NCBI GenBank assembly: GCA_018292915.2
Contig: JACVVK020000442.1
Location: forward strand, 511,501-575,500
Length of the DNA stretch: 64,000 nucleotides
Source of the DNA: Batillaria attramentaria
Taxonomy: Eukaryota > Mollusca > Gastropoda > Batillariidae
Direction: 5' to 3'
The position numbers and the translations under genes are program-made. Below the pieces are notes generated by a model. The model saw only the letters and a program-made list of their open reading frames with translations. It did not search any database and was not told the origin of the DNA. Numbering within the stretch: position 1 is the first letter of the stretch; the number at the start of each line of letters is the position of its first letter. Below are positions 33,481 through 45,470 of the stretch, piece by piece.

Positions 33481-33879
33481 GTTGTTGTTGTTGTTGTTCT
33501 TGTCTGTTTGTTTGTTTTGTTTCATTTGTCGAGCGGTTGTCGTGTGCATGCATCTGCACCTTTGTCCAGAGTGCTGGTCTACTTGATAAGCACGGGCTGT
33601 TTTCTGTATCGTCCGGTCACCCGTGATATACTGAGTTCTGAGTCATGTTGGCAGCTGAAGAGTCGGCCGGAGCCCAGCAAAGAGCTGTGGTTGTTGGCGT
33701 GAGCTTAAAAGCAAGCAGTGAGACTGCATGTTTACTCTCTTCTCTTATTTTCACGAGTCTATATGGTGTAGTTTCTCGTAATTTAATTTTACTACGTCTG
33801 TTTTTTAACTTCTGTTTTTTTGTTCCTTTCTGGTCCCTTTATCCTTTCTTTTAGTGTGTGCTTTACTTTTTTTTTTCTT

Positions 33880-33935
33880 AGCCGCGAAATTAGTCTTTGT
33901 TGCTTGCGCGGCTTTAAGCCCTAAATAACAAACTA
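33880..33935 (+). mobile_element. Family F fragment
   Basis: AGCCGCGAAATTAGTCTTTG...GCTTGCGCGGCTTTAAGCCC followed by TAAATAACAAACTAAC: the 3' end of family F on the + strand. Confidence 0.75.
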
Positions 33936-33937
33936 AC

Positions 33938-34001
<64 letters not shown>

Positions 34002-34012
34002 GGGGGGGGGGG
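33938..34012. repeat. (GT)n followed by poly-G
   Basis: About 30 GT units, then CT and a G-run of about 11. Confidence 0.97.
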
Positions 34013-34140
34013 TGAATGACGTATATTCAGCAAAGACTCAAACATATCTTGACAGAAAAGTTACCATTTTGCAATGCTCGAATGACGGAAATCTGCCAAA
34101 AATTTCCAGATTGTTCTGTCATCTCAAACCTCTCTCTCAC

Positions 34141-34190
34141 AGTCCTCGGAAACGAAGTAATGTGATACCCACCTGTGTGTTTGATAAGCT
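34141..34190. repeat. Family K short repeat, copy 2
   Basis: See the copy at 33420-33480. Confidence 0.7.
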
Positions 34191-34719
34191 TTGTAATTAT
34201 TAGGAGTCAAAATCTTCATTCTAGACCCGTGTTCCATACATGGAAACCCCCAACAGAGAGGAATCAACCTTATCTCGCTCTAGTGGGATTAAGCACGAAC
34301 TATAAATAGACATTGATTTTTGTGCTTCCTCGATATTCTGAGCCCCTTAGCTTATCAACTTATCTAATATGCTCGTGAGACATTAGCTGCTAAAAGCACT
34401 GCAAAGGCCTGCCTGAAATTGCTGGTACTTTGCGGGCACCGAAAGAGAATAACCATATCAAATGGGGGATTTTCACGTCAAATTGCGTAAGTGCGGTACA
34501 AGAAATATTTGACCTAGTCTTGTGGTTCCCTTCATTTCTGATTTTCTGCGGAGTGAACACACGTGATTTGGTTCGAATCGAGTGACACAATTTGAAGAAA
34601 GGGAAGAAAAAAGAGTTGAAAGTCGATTTGTGATGGGAACCCAAGAAGGGGGTCGAAGTCGGCTAGTCGCTTTTGAGAAAGAAAAAAAAACCGACAACAA
34701 TAACAACAAACAAAACAAA

Positions 34720-34720
<1 letters not shown>
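34191..34720. other. Unannotated sequence
   Basis: No supported gene. Confidence 0.55.

Positions 34721-34721
<1 letters not shown>

Positions 34722-34801
<80 letters not shown>
34722..34801. repeat. (CA)n microsatellite
   Basis: About 40 CA units. Confidence 0.98.
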
Positions 34802-34803
<2 letters not shown>

Positions 34804-34927
34804 TACATCCCCTCGGCTTACATACAATTTGGCAGTGCAACGAACTCATGATGCAAACAGACAGACTTAACAGAGGTTTAACCATCAAAGGCCTGGCGGA
34901 AGAGAAAGGTCTTCAGAGGCGATTTAA

Positions 34928-34989
34928 CTCTTTGACGACGGAGCGCAATTTCTGACACACGATTTCCTATTTCCTCCGTCGTCAAAGAG
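34928..34989. mobile_element. Minimal TTAA-flanked MITE-like element, 62 bp
   Basis: CTCTTTGACGACGGAG at the left is perfectly inverted at the right (CTCCGTCGTCAAAGAG). TTAA flanks both ends (34924-34927 and 34990-34993). The interior is only about 30 bases. The TTAA target and C-rich terminal layout fit piggyBac-type MITEs; no transposase is present. Confidence 0.8.
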
Positions 34990-35080
34990 TTAAACAGGCA
35001 GTGAGATCTGAAGGCGGAGTTCGAGCAAGGAGTTCCAGACAGCTTTTATCACATTTCATCATTTGTATCTCTTTTGCTAC

Positions 35081-35133
35081 TCTTTATGGCTTGCGCGGCG
35101 TTAAGCCTCAATAGCACACTCACTCACTCACTC
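35081..35133 (+). mobile_element. Family F, 53-bp 5'-truncated insertion with 14-bp duplication
   Basis: GGCTTGCGCGGCGTTAAGCC plus a (CACT)n tail is flanked by perfect copies of ATCTCTTTTGCTAC at 35067-35080 and 35134-35147. This defines the 3' end and tail of family F and shows that it moves as a retroposon. Confidence 0.9.
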
Positions 35134-35147
35134 ATCTCTTTTGCTAC

Positions 35148-35468
35148 ATTTTTTTTGCCCCATTACCTTATAATAAGGAGCTGCTCTTCCATGTATCTTC
35201 ACCCACCCCCCTCCCCCGAAGGGGTGTGAGTGTACAAAATTAATGGTATTCTACATCCTCACTGCAGTTCGCCGGAGCATGCAACAGTAGGAACAGGACA
35301 GCAGTGTTTGCGTGCTGTTACTGATGAAAATAGGATTGCATGACAATGGTTCCTTGTCGGTGGGAGGGTGTCCTTGACTTCTCCATCATTTGTCACGATC
35401 TGTCACCACGCGCCTGGGGGCTCCCGTCCTTCCACCTCAGTCGTCATTGATCTTAGACAACAGGAAGA

Positions 35469-35470
<2 letters not shown>
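35148..35470. other. Unannotated sequence
   Basis: No supported gene. Confidence 0.55.

Positions 35471-35501
<31 letters not shown>
35471..35501. repeat. (CT)n
   Basis: About 15 CT units. Confidence 0.95.
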
Positions 35502-35505
<4 letters not shown>

Positions 35506-35704
35506 ATTGTAACCAAGTCTTCTGTTGCATGCCAGATGATAAATCGCCTGTTATTCACGCATCCATTTTGCTGAAGTTTAAGATTATCCTAAGTTATTGA
35601 AGACCTGGCAAAGTGTCACGTGTTTAAAGTTTTGCAAAATTTTGCAATTGTGAATCTTAAATCCGTCTCGGTCAAGGTCATGGCCTTGCACCCTCCCTCC
35701 TCCA

Positions 35705-35763
35705 ACCCCCCCCCCCCCCCCCCCCCCCCCCCCACCCCCATAGACCACACACACACACACACA
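35705..35763. repeat. Poly-C (28 bases) and short (CA)n
   Basis: C-run at 35706-35733, then ACCCCCA and (CA)n at about 35746-35763. Confidence 0.95.
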
Positions 35764-35946
35764 TACAGACGCCAGAGTCACTTCCCCAATATTTCCCGTA
35801 TGTATCACGTTTTTCCTCGTGTATCTCACAGTCTGACGCACCCTGTCAAAACCGTTTATCTTGGCTAAGCGGTCACTTGCCTACTAAACGCAGACTGTGG
35901 ATAACATGAATCTGACCATCCACATGATCCTCCCCCCCCCCTCCCC

Positions 35947-35948
35947 GG

Positions 35949-36026
<78 letters not shown>
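35947..36026. repeat. (GC)n-(CA)n array
   Basis: A short CG block leading into about 36 CA units. Confidence 0.97.
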
Positions 36027-36029
<3 letters not shown>

Positions 36030-36122
36030 CCTCCCTACTGCCCAGCAAGCAACTACAGCGCTACCTGTTTGCTAGACACCTGCGGTACACTGAACATTGT
36101 ACATGTCGCACGTCAATGGTGA

Positions 36123-36284
36123 GGGTGGGTAGGTGTTTGGGGGTTTAACGTCCTTTTCCACCACATAGGGTGATAGCAAAGACGGGGCAACGATGAAAAA
36201 GCCAGCACAAATATCTGGCCCCAGCCGGGATCGAACTCACGACCCGAGCAAGTCCAACGCTCTACCATTCGACCACCCGGCTCA
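36123..36284 (-). mobile_element. SINE-A with perfect 14-bp target-site duplication
   Basis: Head, body and tail on the minus strand. CACGTCAATGGTGA is duplicated at 36109-36122 and 36285-36298. A small deletion in the head removes the anticodon-stem region. Confidence 0.95.
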
Positions 36285-36372
36285 CACGTCAATGGTGAAC
36301 TAAAGAAAAGGTTCTATCCTCGCTTTCTGATCAGTAAACACAAGCATCAAGAGTCGGCGTTGTTGTTGTTGT

Positions 36373-36505
36373 CCCGGCTGGGGCCAAATGTTTGTGATGA
36401 CTTTTTCATCGTGTCCCCGTCTTTGATATATCACCCGAATGTGGTGGAAAAGGACGTTAACCGCCCCTCCCCCCCCCCCCCAAAAAAAAAAAAACACCCG
36501 CCCCG
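36373..36505 (+). mobile_element. SINE-A, 5'-truncated, tail expanded to poly-C/poly-A
   Basis: Begins at CCCGGCTGGGGCCAAATG and ends in the SINE tail. There the normal CCCCCAAACACCC has become about 13 C and about 13 A before CACCCG. GTTGTTGTTGTTGTC on both sides is compatible with a target-site duplication. Confidence 0.9.
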
Positions 36506-36559
36506 TTGTTGTTGTTGTTGTCTTTTCTTGTTCCTCGTCGTCTTCTTTTTCTTCCTGCC

Positions 36560-36603
36560 GTATACGTGATGGAAAAGGACGTTAAACTCCCAACCACCCA
36601 TCC
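36560..36603 (+). mobile_element. SINE-A 44-bp tail-only insertion with perfect duplication
   Basis: Only GTGATGGAAAAGGACGTTAA plus the tail remain. TTCTTCCTGCC is duplicated at 36549-36559 and 36604-36614. Insertion of just the last 44 bases implies reverse transcription starting from the 3' tail. Confidence 0.9.
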
Positions 36604-36627
36604 TTCTTCCTGCCTTTGTTTTTGGTG

Positions 36628-36657
36628 GTGGTGGTGGTGGTGGTGGTGGTGGTGGTA
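36628..36657. repeat. (GGT)n
   Basis: About ten GGT triplets. Confidence 0.95.
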
Positions 36658-38329
<1,672 letters not shown>

Positions 38330-38470
38330 TTTCTTTATGCCGTGCAATGGCACAAACACGGTCCATGGATGAGTGGGAAACGGGGTGATTTCACGATAAA
38401 AGACATTGACGTAATGGCCTTTGTCTGCAAAATGACGTCTTAGATTTCCTGTGTTTCTGCCATGACACGG
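38330..38470. repeat. Interspersed repeat family I, copy 2
   Basis: Matches 10617-10770 in block order (GGGGTGATTTC, ATTGACGTAATGG, AAATGACGTC). Confidence 0.7.
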
Positions 38471-38577
38471 CAGCTTTGAGAAGCAAATCGAGGGTTCCCT
38501 GTCAGTCTCTATGCTGGTGTTCCTTCATTATTCCGTACGTATTTTTCTAGATGATTTGCCCTTTCGTTGGATTATTT

Positions 38578-38770
38578 CCGTCGGCGGTCTAGTGCTTAAG
38601 AGACTTGTCACCAATGCGAGAGATCAGGGGTTCGAGTCCCACTCGGGGCAAAGAATTTTTCCTTCTCGTATGTGGCACCGTTCATTCGGGCCGATCGTCG
38701 GGGGTTCTCTCCGAGTACTCCGGCTTCCTCCCCCTCTACTTTGGAAATGTTCAGCCCAGAAAATTTGAAA
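38578..38770 (+). mobile_element. Family D tRNA-headed SINE, copy 2
   Basis: GGCGGTCTAGTGCTTAAGAG (box-A-like) and AGGGGTTCGAGTCCCACTC (box B) are spaced as in a tRNA. The body has TCGGGGGTTCTCTCCGAGTA and CTCCGGCTTCCTCCCCCTC, and the end is AAAATTTGAAAAATAAATGC. It is distinct in head and body from SINE-A. Confidence 0.8.
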
Positions 38771-38899
38771 AATAAATGCAATTCTAAATTCCGAAATTTA
38801 AATAGCTGAGCTGACCCTTCCCACCACGTGATTGTAATGTGTTCATGTCCAGTGTGTGAGAGAATGCGTACGATTCACGTATGCATGCGTGTTGGGTGC

Positions 38900-38975
38900 A
38901 GTTCGCGGCGCTTTGAGCCAATTCACGAAATTGGGTAAAGCGCCTATACAATACTCATTATTATTATTATTATTT
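38900..38975 (+). repeat. Family L retroelement end with (ATT)n tail
   Basis: GCGGCGCTTTGAGCC...GGGTAAAGCGCCTATACAAT followed by CATTATTATTATTATTATTT. Confidence 0.65.
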
Positions 38976-40195
38976 TAGTATACATGTCTCGTATGTGCTG
39001 TAATCAGTTTGTGATCCATATGCATGTTATCTCCAGTGTTTGGGTCTTTTAGAGTACACCTTACTAAGTGTCACATCTTAGAAATATTTCATATTACCAT
39101 CACTATCATTATTTACCGATTTAAAAGAAAATCTCGCGTGAAAAAACTAACAAACAAAAAACACTCTTTTCATGGCCACAGTGTCAGCTTAACACACATC
39201 AGTCTCTTCCCCTCCCAGGAGAAGAGCTCTTTTCATTAATCCTTAAGTACCACCACAGTGTCTGTCACTTACACAATCTGTCTCGCGTCCGCCAGAGCAT
39301 TCTTTATGTCCACTATCCCCAACCCTTCACCCGTCCAAACCCTTCACAGTGAGTATAATCAGTTAATGGGTGCAACCTCCTGGGACCCCACGAGCCGCGG
39401 ACTGTGCAAAACATCCTTCAGTATTGGAAAACATCCTCCTTGTCAGGTTGTTATGAGGTTAGGGACCTGGAACGTCATCTTGTCAAAGGGCCCAAGCGAC
39501 TGTGAAGAACGTGGCGCTTACGCGCTTTTTCCGAATAGGACTGTAGAAGTATCTGCACAAGTTTCCTATCATGCACTCCCGATTTAACTGTGACAGCGAT
39601 TATGTGAGCGATAATGATTCGCGAAGGCCGTGAACTAGGTTGAACTGTACCCTGTTAACCCTGTGATGTGAGGTGTTGGTCTCAGGGTGGGATCAGGCAT
39701 AAGAACGTTATCAATCGTAAGGCACGCGCAGTCATTTCGACACCTGCACCTCCCCGAGTACGACATCAGGGGGTGTGTTGGAGAATAAGGCCACTGTGTA
39801 AACAACGTTGTTTTGCTGCTAAGGTACTCGTGTTTGATTATGGAGTTTTTCTTGTGTGCGAGATAGTGTCCGCGGGATATGCCGTAGCAAAATCAAGAAA
39901 TCCCAAAACATACAAGAGATTTGCCATATTTCTCCAAGATTAACAGAATCGGTCGTGGTGTTATATGTGTTTAAATTCTGTTCACGTAAGTTTTCTACTT
40001 GAGCCAGAAGATTAGCTTTACAGGTCTATTTTATGACAAATTGCTGAGCAAACAGTACACATTTCTTTTCCTTATGTGCCAGTCCCTAAAAGCAACAAGA
40101 ACCCCCCCCCCCCCCAAAAAAAAAAACAAAAAAACAACCCAACTTCAAATTTCAAGCAGAGATCCTAGCTGTATACGACCTTTGTGAACAAACCT
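38976..40195. other. Unannotated sequence, about 1.2 kb
   Basis: No supported gene. Several ~100-codon frames lack domains. A poly-C/poly-A junction lies at about 40101-40126. Confidence 0.55.
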
Positions 40196-40199
40196 TTAA

Positions 40200-40436
40200 C
40201 CCTTTCAGTCCTGAAGGAATCTCAATAGCGATAACGCTCTCTGCCTGGGAGTTTTTCAAGTGTGCTAAATCTAAAGCTGGGCTCTTGCATACAAAACCCT
40301 ATTTCTCAAGAAGTATTGGATCCATCCTATAGGGGAATCTTCCACTGTGCAGAGCGTATGAGAGTCGGTCACATGCACGCATATTATTGTTAGGGTCTGC
40401 GAGACCGTAGGTAATACGGTGGCAGGGCTGAAAGTG
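40200..40436. mobile_element. TTAA-flanked MITE, piggyBac-like ends
   Basis: The left end CCCTTTCAGTCCTG pairs with the right end CAGGGCTGAAAGTG, read inverted. TTAA flanks both sides (40196-40199 and 40437-40440). The 237-bp interior has no ORF. The TTAA target and CCCTTT terminus match the piggyBac pattern. Confidence 0.8.
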
Positions 40437-40568
40437 TTAAATGTCGCTTGTGGCCGTGTTTGTGTGCGGTGTGGTCAGTTGGGTAACACGTTTTACGAAT
40501 GTTGGATGACTTAATTTCACATCGGTTTAAGCAAATATCTTGTTGCAACATAAATATGAACGCATACC

Positions 40569-40570
<2 letters not shown>

Positions 40571-40609
<39 letters not shown>
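40571..40609. repeat. (CT)n
   Basis: About 19 CT units. Confidence 0.97.
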
Positions 40610-40613
<4 letters not shown>

Positions 40614-40625
40614 GTTCCTGTCTTA

Positions 40626-40750
40626 TTAGAGTGTAGTTTCATTTCCTATGGTTTTTCCTACATGTATTCCTACTTGTAACTGGTTTGTTCATCACGCTTT
40701 TTAAAAATAATGTTCCTGTGTAGAGTGTAGTTTCATTTCCTATGGTTTTA
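40626..40750. repeat. Short tandem duplication, about 93-bp period
   Basis: GAGTGTAGTTTCATTTCCTA and TGGTTTT occur at 40629-40656 and 40722-40748. Confidence 0.9.
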
Positions 40751-40834
40751 TTACTACTCTGCCTTTTTCCTGTTGCATTACATGTGTGTGTGTGTGTATT
40801 TTTCTGTTTAGATAGATACTACTAGAAATAGCAA

Positions 40835-40922
40835 CGGCAGGTATGAAAATTGACTGTTTCACGTTAACTACCAATACCGTTGAGAAATAAAGTTTTCTTC
40901 TTCTTCTTCTTCTTCTTCTTCT

Positions 40923-40989
<67 letters not shown>

Positions 40990-41018
40990 AGGGGAGAGAG
41001 AGAGAGAGAGAGAGATTT
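40835..41018. repeat. Retroposon tail module Y' plus (CTT)n-(CT)n-(GT)n-(GA)n
   Basis: AGCAACGGCAGGTATGAAA...TACCGTTGAGAAATAAAGTT (about 40838-40896) is related to module Y of 42086-42747. It is followed by CTT, CT, GT and GA arrays. Confidence 0.8.
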
Positions 41019-41468
41019 CATGAAGTGCTTCCTGCACAGCAACGATTCATCAACAGTTGCAGACATGCAACCCGGCTTCTTTTCCCGTGAAACCTTTCAT
41101 GCTTTGTCACTTCATTGATGTCCTACATCAAGTTGCTCACCACCCCCAAGCTGTGAAGCCCATGCAGTAACGTCTACAGACAGACATGTCCCCTGAAAGG
41201 TTTCTCACTCCGAAGAAGCGGTCGGATCAAAAGGAAAGTTCGCGAAACCAATTTCCCGGTACAAGGCGTCTTCTTTGGAATTACCCAGCGTGCACTTGGT
41301 TCCACAAACAAGCACTTCCGGGACCTGGCCTTGAGGAAGTAAAAAAAAAAAAAAAAAAAAACGCTGACCGGAGCTCTCCTATAATCGCTCCCATTGAAGG
41401 ATTTCAGGGACCTGACTCATCGTTGTCATTTTCATTTCCTGTAATATCAATGTCAAGATGTAAACATG
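41019..41468. other. Unannotated sequence
   Basis: No supported gene. A-run at 41340-41361. Confidence 0.55.
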
Positions 41469-41758
41469 TTCGTCGTCGTCGTCGTCGTCATCATCACTAC
41501 CACCGCCACCACCGTCTTCGTCGTCTTCCTGCTGCTACTCATCGTCTTCCATTTCATCATCACCATCATCATCATCATCATCATCGTCGTCGTCGTCGTC
41601 GTCGTCAACAACAAAAACAAGATCATCATCATCATCATCATCATCATCATCTTCTTCTTCTTCTTCCTCTTCTTTGTTGTCGTCATTGTCATCATCATCA
41701 CCGTCCACGCCATCACTATCTCGCTTCGCTATCTTCATCGTCGTCGTCGTTTTGTCGT
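41469..41758. repeat. Trinucleotide mosaic (GTC/ATC/TTC)n
   Basis: Almost 290 bases of triplets in one phase: GTC, ATC, CAC, TTC blocks. The minus strand reads poly-Asp/Glu and the + strand poly-His/Arg or poly-Ile/Val. There is no start-context, domain or splice support, so it is treated as a microsatellite mosaic. Confidence 0.85.
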
Positions 41759-42081
41759 CATCGTGTTCCTGTAGAAAACTCAATCTTCGGGTTTAGTTCT
41801 GCTTACCACGAGTGGTATCCCGCTGGCCGTGCAAAGAATATTTAATCCATCTCTCAAAGCACCTCTTGACCGTTGTAAATGTATTTGTTCCATTTACTGA
41901 ATTCACCATTCATCCTGCACGTTCTTGTTAACAATTTTCTTCCTTTCCGCAAACACGACTCCGTTATTTACAAATCCGGATACAGATACAGATCTTTATT
42001 GTCCATAAAAGGAAATTTGTCTACGGCTTCATTGACATGTAAACCAATAAACACGTGAGATCGCACAAGGAGTGTTGGCTT

Positions 42082-42085
<4 letters not shown>
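41759..42085. other. Unannotated sequence
   Basis: ATACAGATACAGATCTTTAT near 41978-41997 looks like a reversed retroelement end; otherwise nothing was seen. Confidence 0.5.
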
Positions 42086-42141
<56 letters not shown>

Positions 42142-42257
42142 AGTAGTATTAGCTCATGTAGTGTGGCAATGGCAAGTTTTAAGATTGGTATGTATATGCC
42201 TGTAACGTCTACCTTTGTAAAATAAAGGTTCTTGTTCTTGTTCTTGCTCTTGTTCTT

Positions 42258-42327
<70 letters not shown>

Positions 42328-42397
42328 GTTTAGCAACGGCAAATTATAAACTGGCACGTGTGCTACAATTTCTACCGTTGAAAAATAAAGTTTCATT

Positions 42398-42460
<63 letters not shown>

Positions 42461-42576
42461 AGTAGTATTAGCTCATGTAGTGTGGCAATGGCAAGTTTTA
42501 AGATTGGTATGTATATGCCTGTAACGTCTACCTTTGTAAAATAAAGGTTCTTGTTCTTGTTCTTGTTCTTGTTCTT

Positions 42577-42618
<42 letters not shown>

Positions 42619-42688
42619 GTTTAGCAACGGCAAATTATAAACTGGCACGTGTGCTACAATTTCTACCGTTGAAAAATAAAGTTTCATT

Positions 42689-42747
<59 letters not shown>
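42086..42747. repeat. Higher-order array: (CT)n-X-(CT)n-Y repeated twice
   Basis: Module X (42137-42258 and from 42455; CAGTAGTATTAGCTCATGTA...TTTGTAAAATAAAGGTTC) alternates with module Y (42323-42402 and from 42615; TTTAGCAACGGCAAATTATA...TTGAAAAATAAAGTTTC), period about 300-318. Each module ends in AATAAAG plus a CTTGTT or CT array. X and Y are themselves related. The copies are nearly identical, so the dimer duplicated recently. Confidence 0.95.
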
Positions 42748-42749
<2 letters not shown>

Positions 42750-43464
42750 GCCTTCAACTGCAGCAGCACCAGAGTTAATAAATTACATACAAACACCAGT
42801 AATAACCAGAGTAAAATCAGACTAAATGACTAAGTCACTTTGTAAAAGACAGCTCATCAGAGGCACGACGCCTAACTGATCCCTAGTCAATATGCATCTC
42901 ATCCGCAAACAGTTCCAAGTGGTACAGCAGTAAAGGGACCACTTTCAGGTCAATCAGAAAACAGACTCAGGCTTTGCAGATGTCAGGGATTAAACGTAAT
43001 GACCTTTTTCCCACGAGTGTTCTCCTTCCAGTGTGCGTGATGGAAGTCGTTTGTATCAAACTGAAGCTGTCTGCGGAGACGTGAAATCACACTTGATTCT
43101 ACATTGAAATGAACCCCCAGTTCGCGTGTGGTAATCCACCAGGGGATGTATAAAAAATTCCATTTCATTTAAATGAAAACAGGAAAGCGGGAAACACGTG
43201 AATCTCCTTTCAGGCTTTCTTTTTATTGTCGTTGTATTTGTCCGTTTTTTTACAGCTAGCTAGAAGCAAGTGCTTTGGCAGGAGAGAGAGAAAAAAACCA
43301 TAAATCTGTGTTTTCTTTAGTTTCCGGTGAAAGCTAGGTTATTGAATCAGTGAATTCAGGACTGTGTGCTTTAATTGCCTGACGCTTTACATTTCCAATC
43401 CCTTTGAAGCGTTTTTTTTTTTTTTAAGTCACACTTTCTGGTCTGTGGGTGTAATAATGGCATT
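42748..43464. other. Unannotated sequence
   Basis: No supported gene. Confidence 0.55.
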
Positions 43465-43560
43465 AAGAAGAAGAAGAAGACGAGGAAAAAGAAGAAGAAG
43501 AATGATTTTTATAGCGCCTAAGCCGGAGCTCTAGGTGCTTTACAAATTTAAAAAGGGGAT
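43465..43560 (-). repeat. Family L retroelement end with (CTT)n tail
   Basis: On the minus strand TTTGTAAAGCACCTAGAGCT...TTAGGCGCTATAAAAATCAT is followed by CTT triplets. Confidence 0.65.
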
Positions 43561-43605
43561 AAATAAATACATGAATAATAGATAGATAATCAGATAAATA
43601 CGAAG

Positions 43606-43607
<2 letters not shown>

Positions 43608-43687
<80 letters not shown>
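43608..43687. repeat. (CA)n microsatellite
   Basis: About 39 CA units. Confidence 0.98.
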
Positions 43688-43690
<3 letters not shown>

Positions 43691-44050
43691 GTCATACATA
43701 TACATACGGTCAGACATACATACAAGCACGCTCTACATACATACCAACATCCAGTACACACACTGCAAAACAAAAGGCTGAGCTTTAATATACAGTATGT
43801 TAATATGTGAATTTGTCCTTATCTTGTTTTGCAGTTCCAGCTTTTCCCTCGCGTCTCGTATTCCCCCATAATTATGTCTTGATCGTAGGGCTGCATCAGT
43901 AAAGGACATGCTTACTTGTTCTCGGACTACTGGTTTTTTTTCAGCAGTTTGAATCTTCCCACTGTACAAACCTGCTATTGTCTGTTTTTAGCAGTTGTTG
44001 GAATTGTGTTCTTCTTTCACGAGGGAAACAAGTAAACCACAATAATAACC
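43688..44050. other. Unannotated sequence
   Basis: No supported gene. Confidence 0.55.
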
Positions 44051-44147
44051 AATCACAGTGTTTTTAATCAACGGGGCGGGGATAGGAACAAATAAACACA
44101 CGATACGTAAGCGAATTATGCTTCTATGTACTTATTTATTTGTTAGT

Positions 44148-44241
<94 letters not shown>

Positions 44242-44335
44242 CGGTCACAGTGCTTGTAATAAAGGGTGCGGGGATGGGAACAAATAAACACACGAAACAT
44301 GAACTAATCACGCTTATATTTCTTATTTAGTTGCT
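44051..44335. repeat. Tandem duplication separated by (CA)n
   Basis: TCACAGTG...TAATMAA...GCGGGGATRGGAACAAATAA-type sequence occurs at 44053-44140 and 44244-44330. A 90-bp CA array (44149-44238) lies between the copies. Confidence 0.9.
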
Positions 44336-44722
44336 TGCTTGATTCTCGATTGGTTACTGTACTGTATCATGTTTATGATATGTTTCTGATTCAGATATGT
44401 GACAAAATGTAGTCAAAACAAGGCACATCGCTGACTACGACGCTGACTAAACTACGTCATGATATTGATTTACAAGCGACGTCATGTATGTACGTAAACG
44501 ATAAATGTTTCGCGCCGTCCGATTGGCAGAAAGAAGGAAACCTTGCGTCTAACACACCCTATGATTGATTGGCCTTCTTGTACTGTCCACCTAGGGACCT
44601 TGGGACCGAGTGACATAAAGCGTGGACGACGCAATTGTCCAGCATCTTGAATGCGGACCTTGGTAGCAGTAGACATGACAGGTCCATCCATCAAACCACA
44701 GACGAAGACGAAAGCTTTGTAC
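44336..44722. other. Unannotated sequence
   Basis: No supported gene. Confidence 0.55.
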
Positions 44723-44816
44723 AGAGGTGGCAGAAAGGGGAAATCCCTAGAACTAAGACAGTGAAACCTAGAGGTGGCAGAAAGGGGAAATCCCTAGAAC
44801 TAAGACAGTGAAGCCT
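44723..44816. repeat. 47-bp tandem duplication
   Basis: Two copies starting AGAGGTGGCAGAAAGGGGAA at 44723 and 44770, differing at about one position. Confidence 0.95.
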
Positions 44817-45470
44817 ATTCAGAAAATTGGTAGCTTGTGTTTGATTGGTCGGCCCCACTTCCTGCTGCGAAGTCTTGTGGCTGTGAGTCCTGTTTAACGC
44901 AAAAATTGTTTACGCCATTGCTATTGCGCATAGACGCCAAAGGGTTTCGTTGCTTTCCACGATAGCTCGCTGGTAACGCTAGCTCTTGGCTTTTGAAAGC
45001 AGACTTTGATCTTTCCTGGGAAATTAGAGTCGAGCACTTGCTGTGTCCAGGGAAGTCCTAAACTTTCTCCCGCGGGTCATTCCGCTATTTCCGTCGTGCG
45101 TCAGCTGGTACAAATTGGCGGCACTTACTTTCAGCTGCTGAAACTAATGGCTTGAAAACGTTTGGGTGTGTAGGACTCGCTATATTAGCAAGCAAGAGTA
45201 ACCCTACAGTTGATCAATACTGCCACGAGTGTCAAAAGCTTCTGTAAAACTTTATAACAACAACAACAACAACAGTTGTAGTAGTATTAGCAAGAGTAGT
45301 AAAATTACTTCCCGTGGTTCGATATCAGTCACCTTAATTTCTCGCTTTTCTGAGCATCTTACGCTTTGTACTTTCGTGATGGATGGCAGTCACCTTACTT
45401 CTCGCAAGCTGAATGTTGACTGCAGAATATCCAAAGCCCGTTTGGATTCAGCTATTCTGCGTGTCTGGTG
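44817..45470. other. Unannotated sequence
   Basis: No supported gene. A short CAA block at about 45258-45273. Confidence 0.55.
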
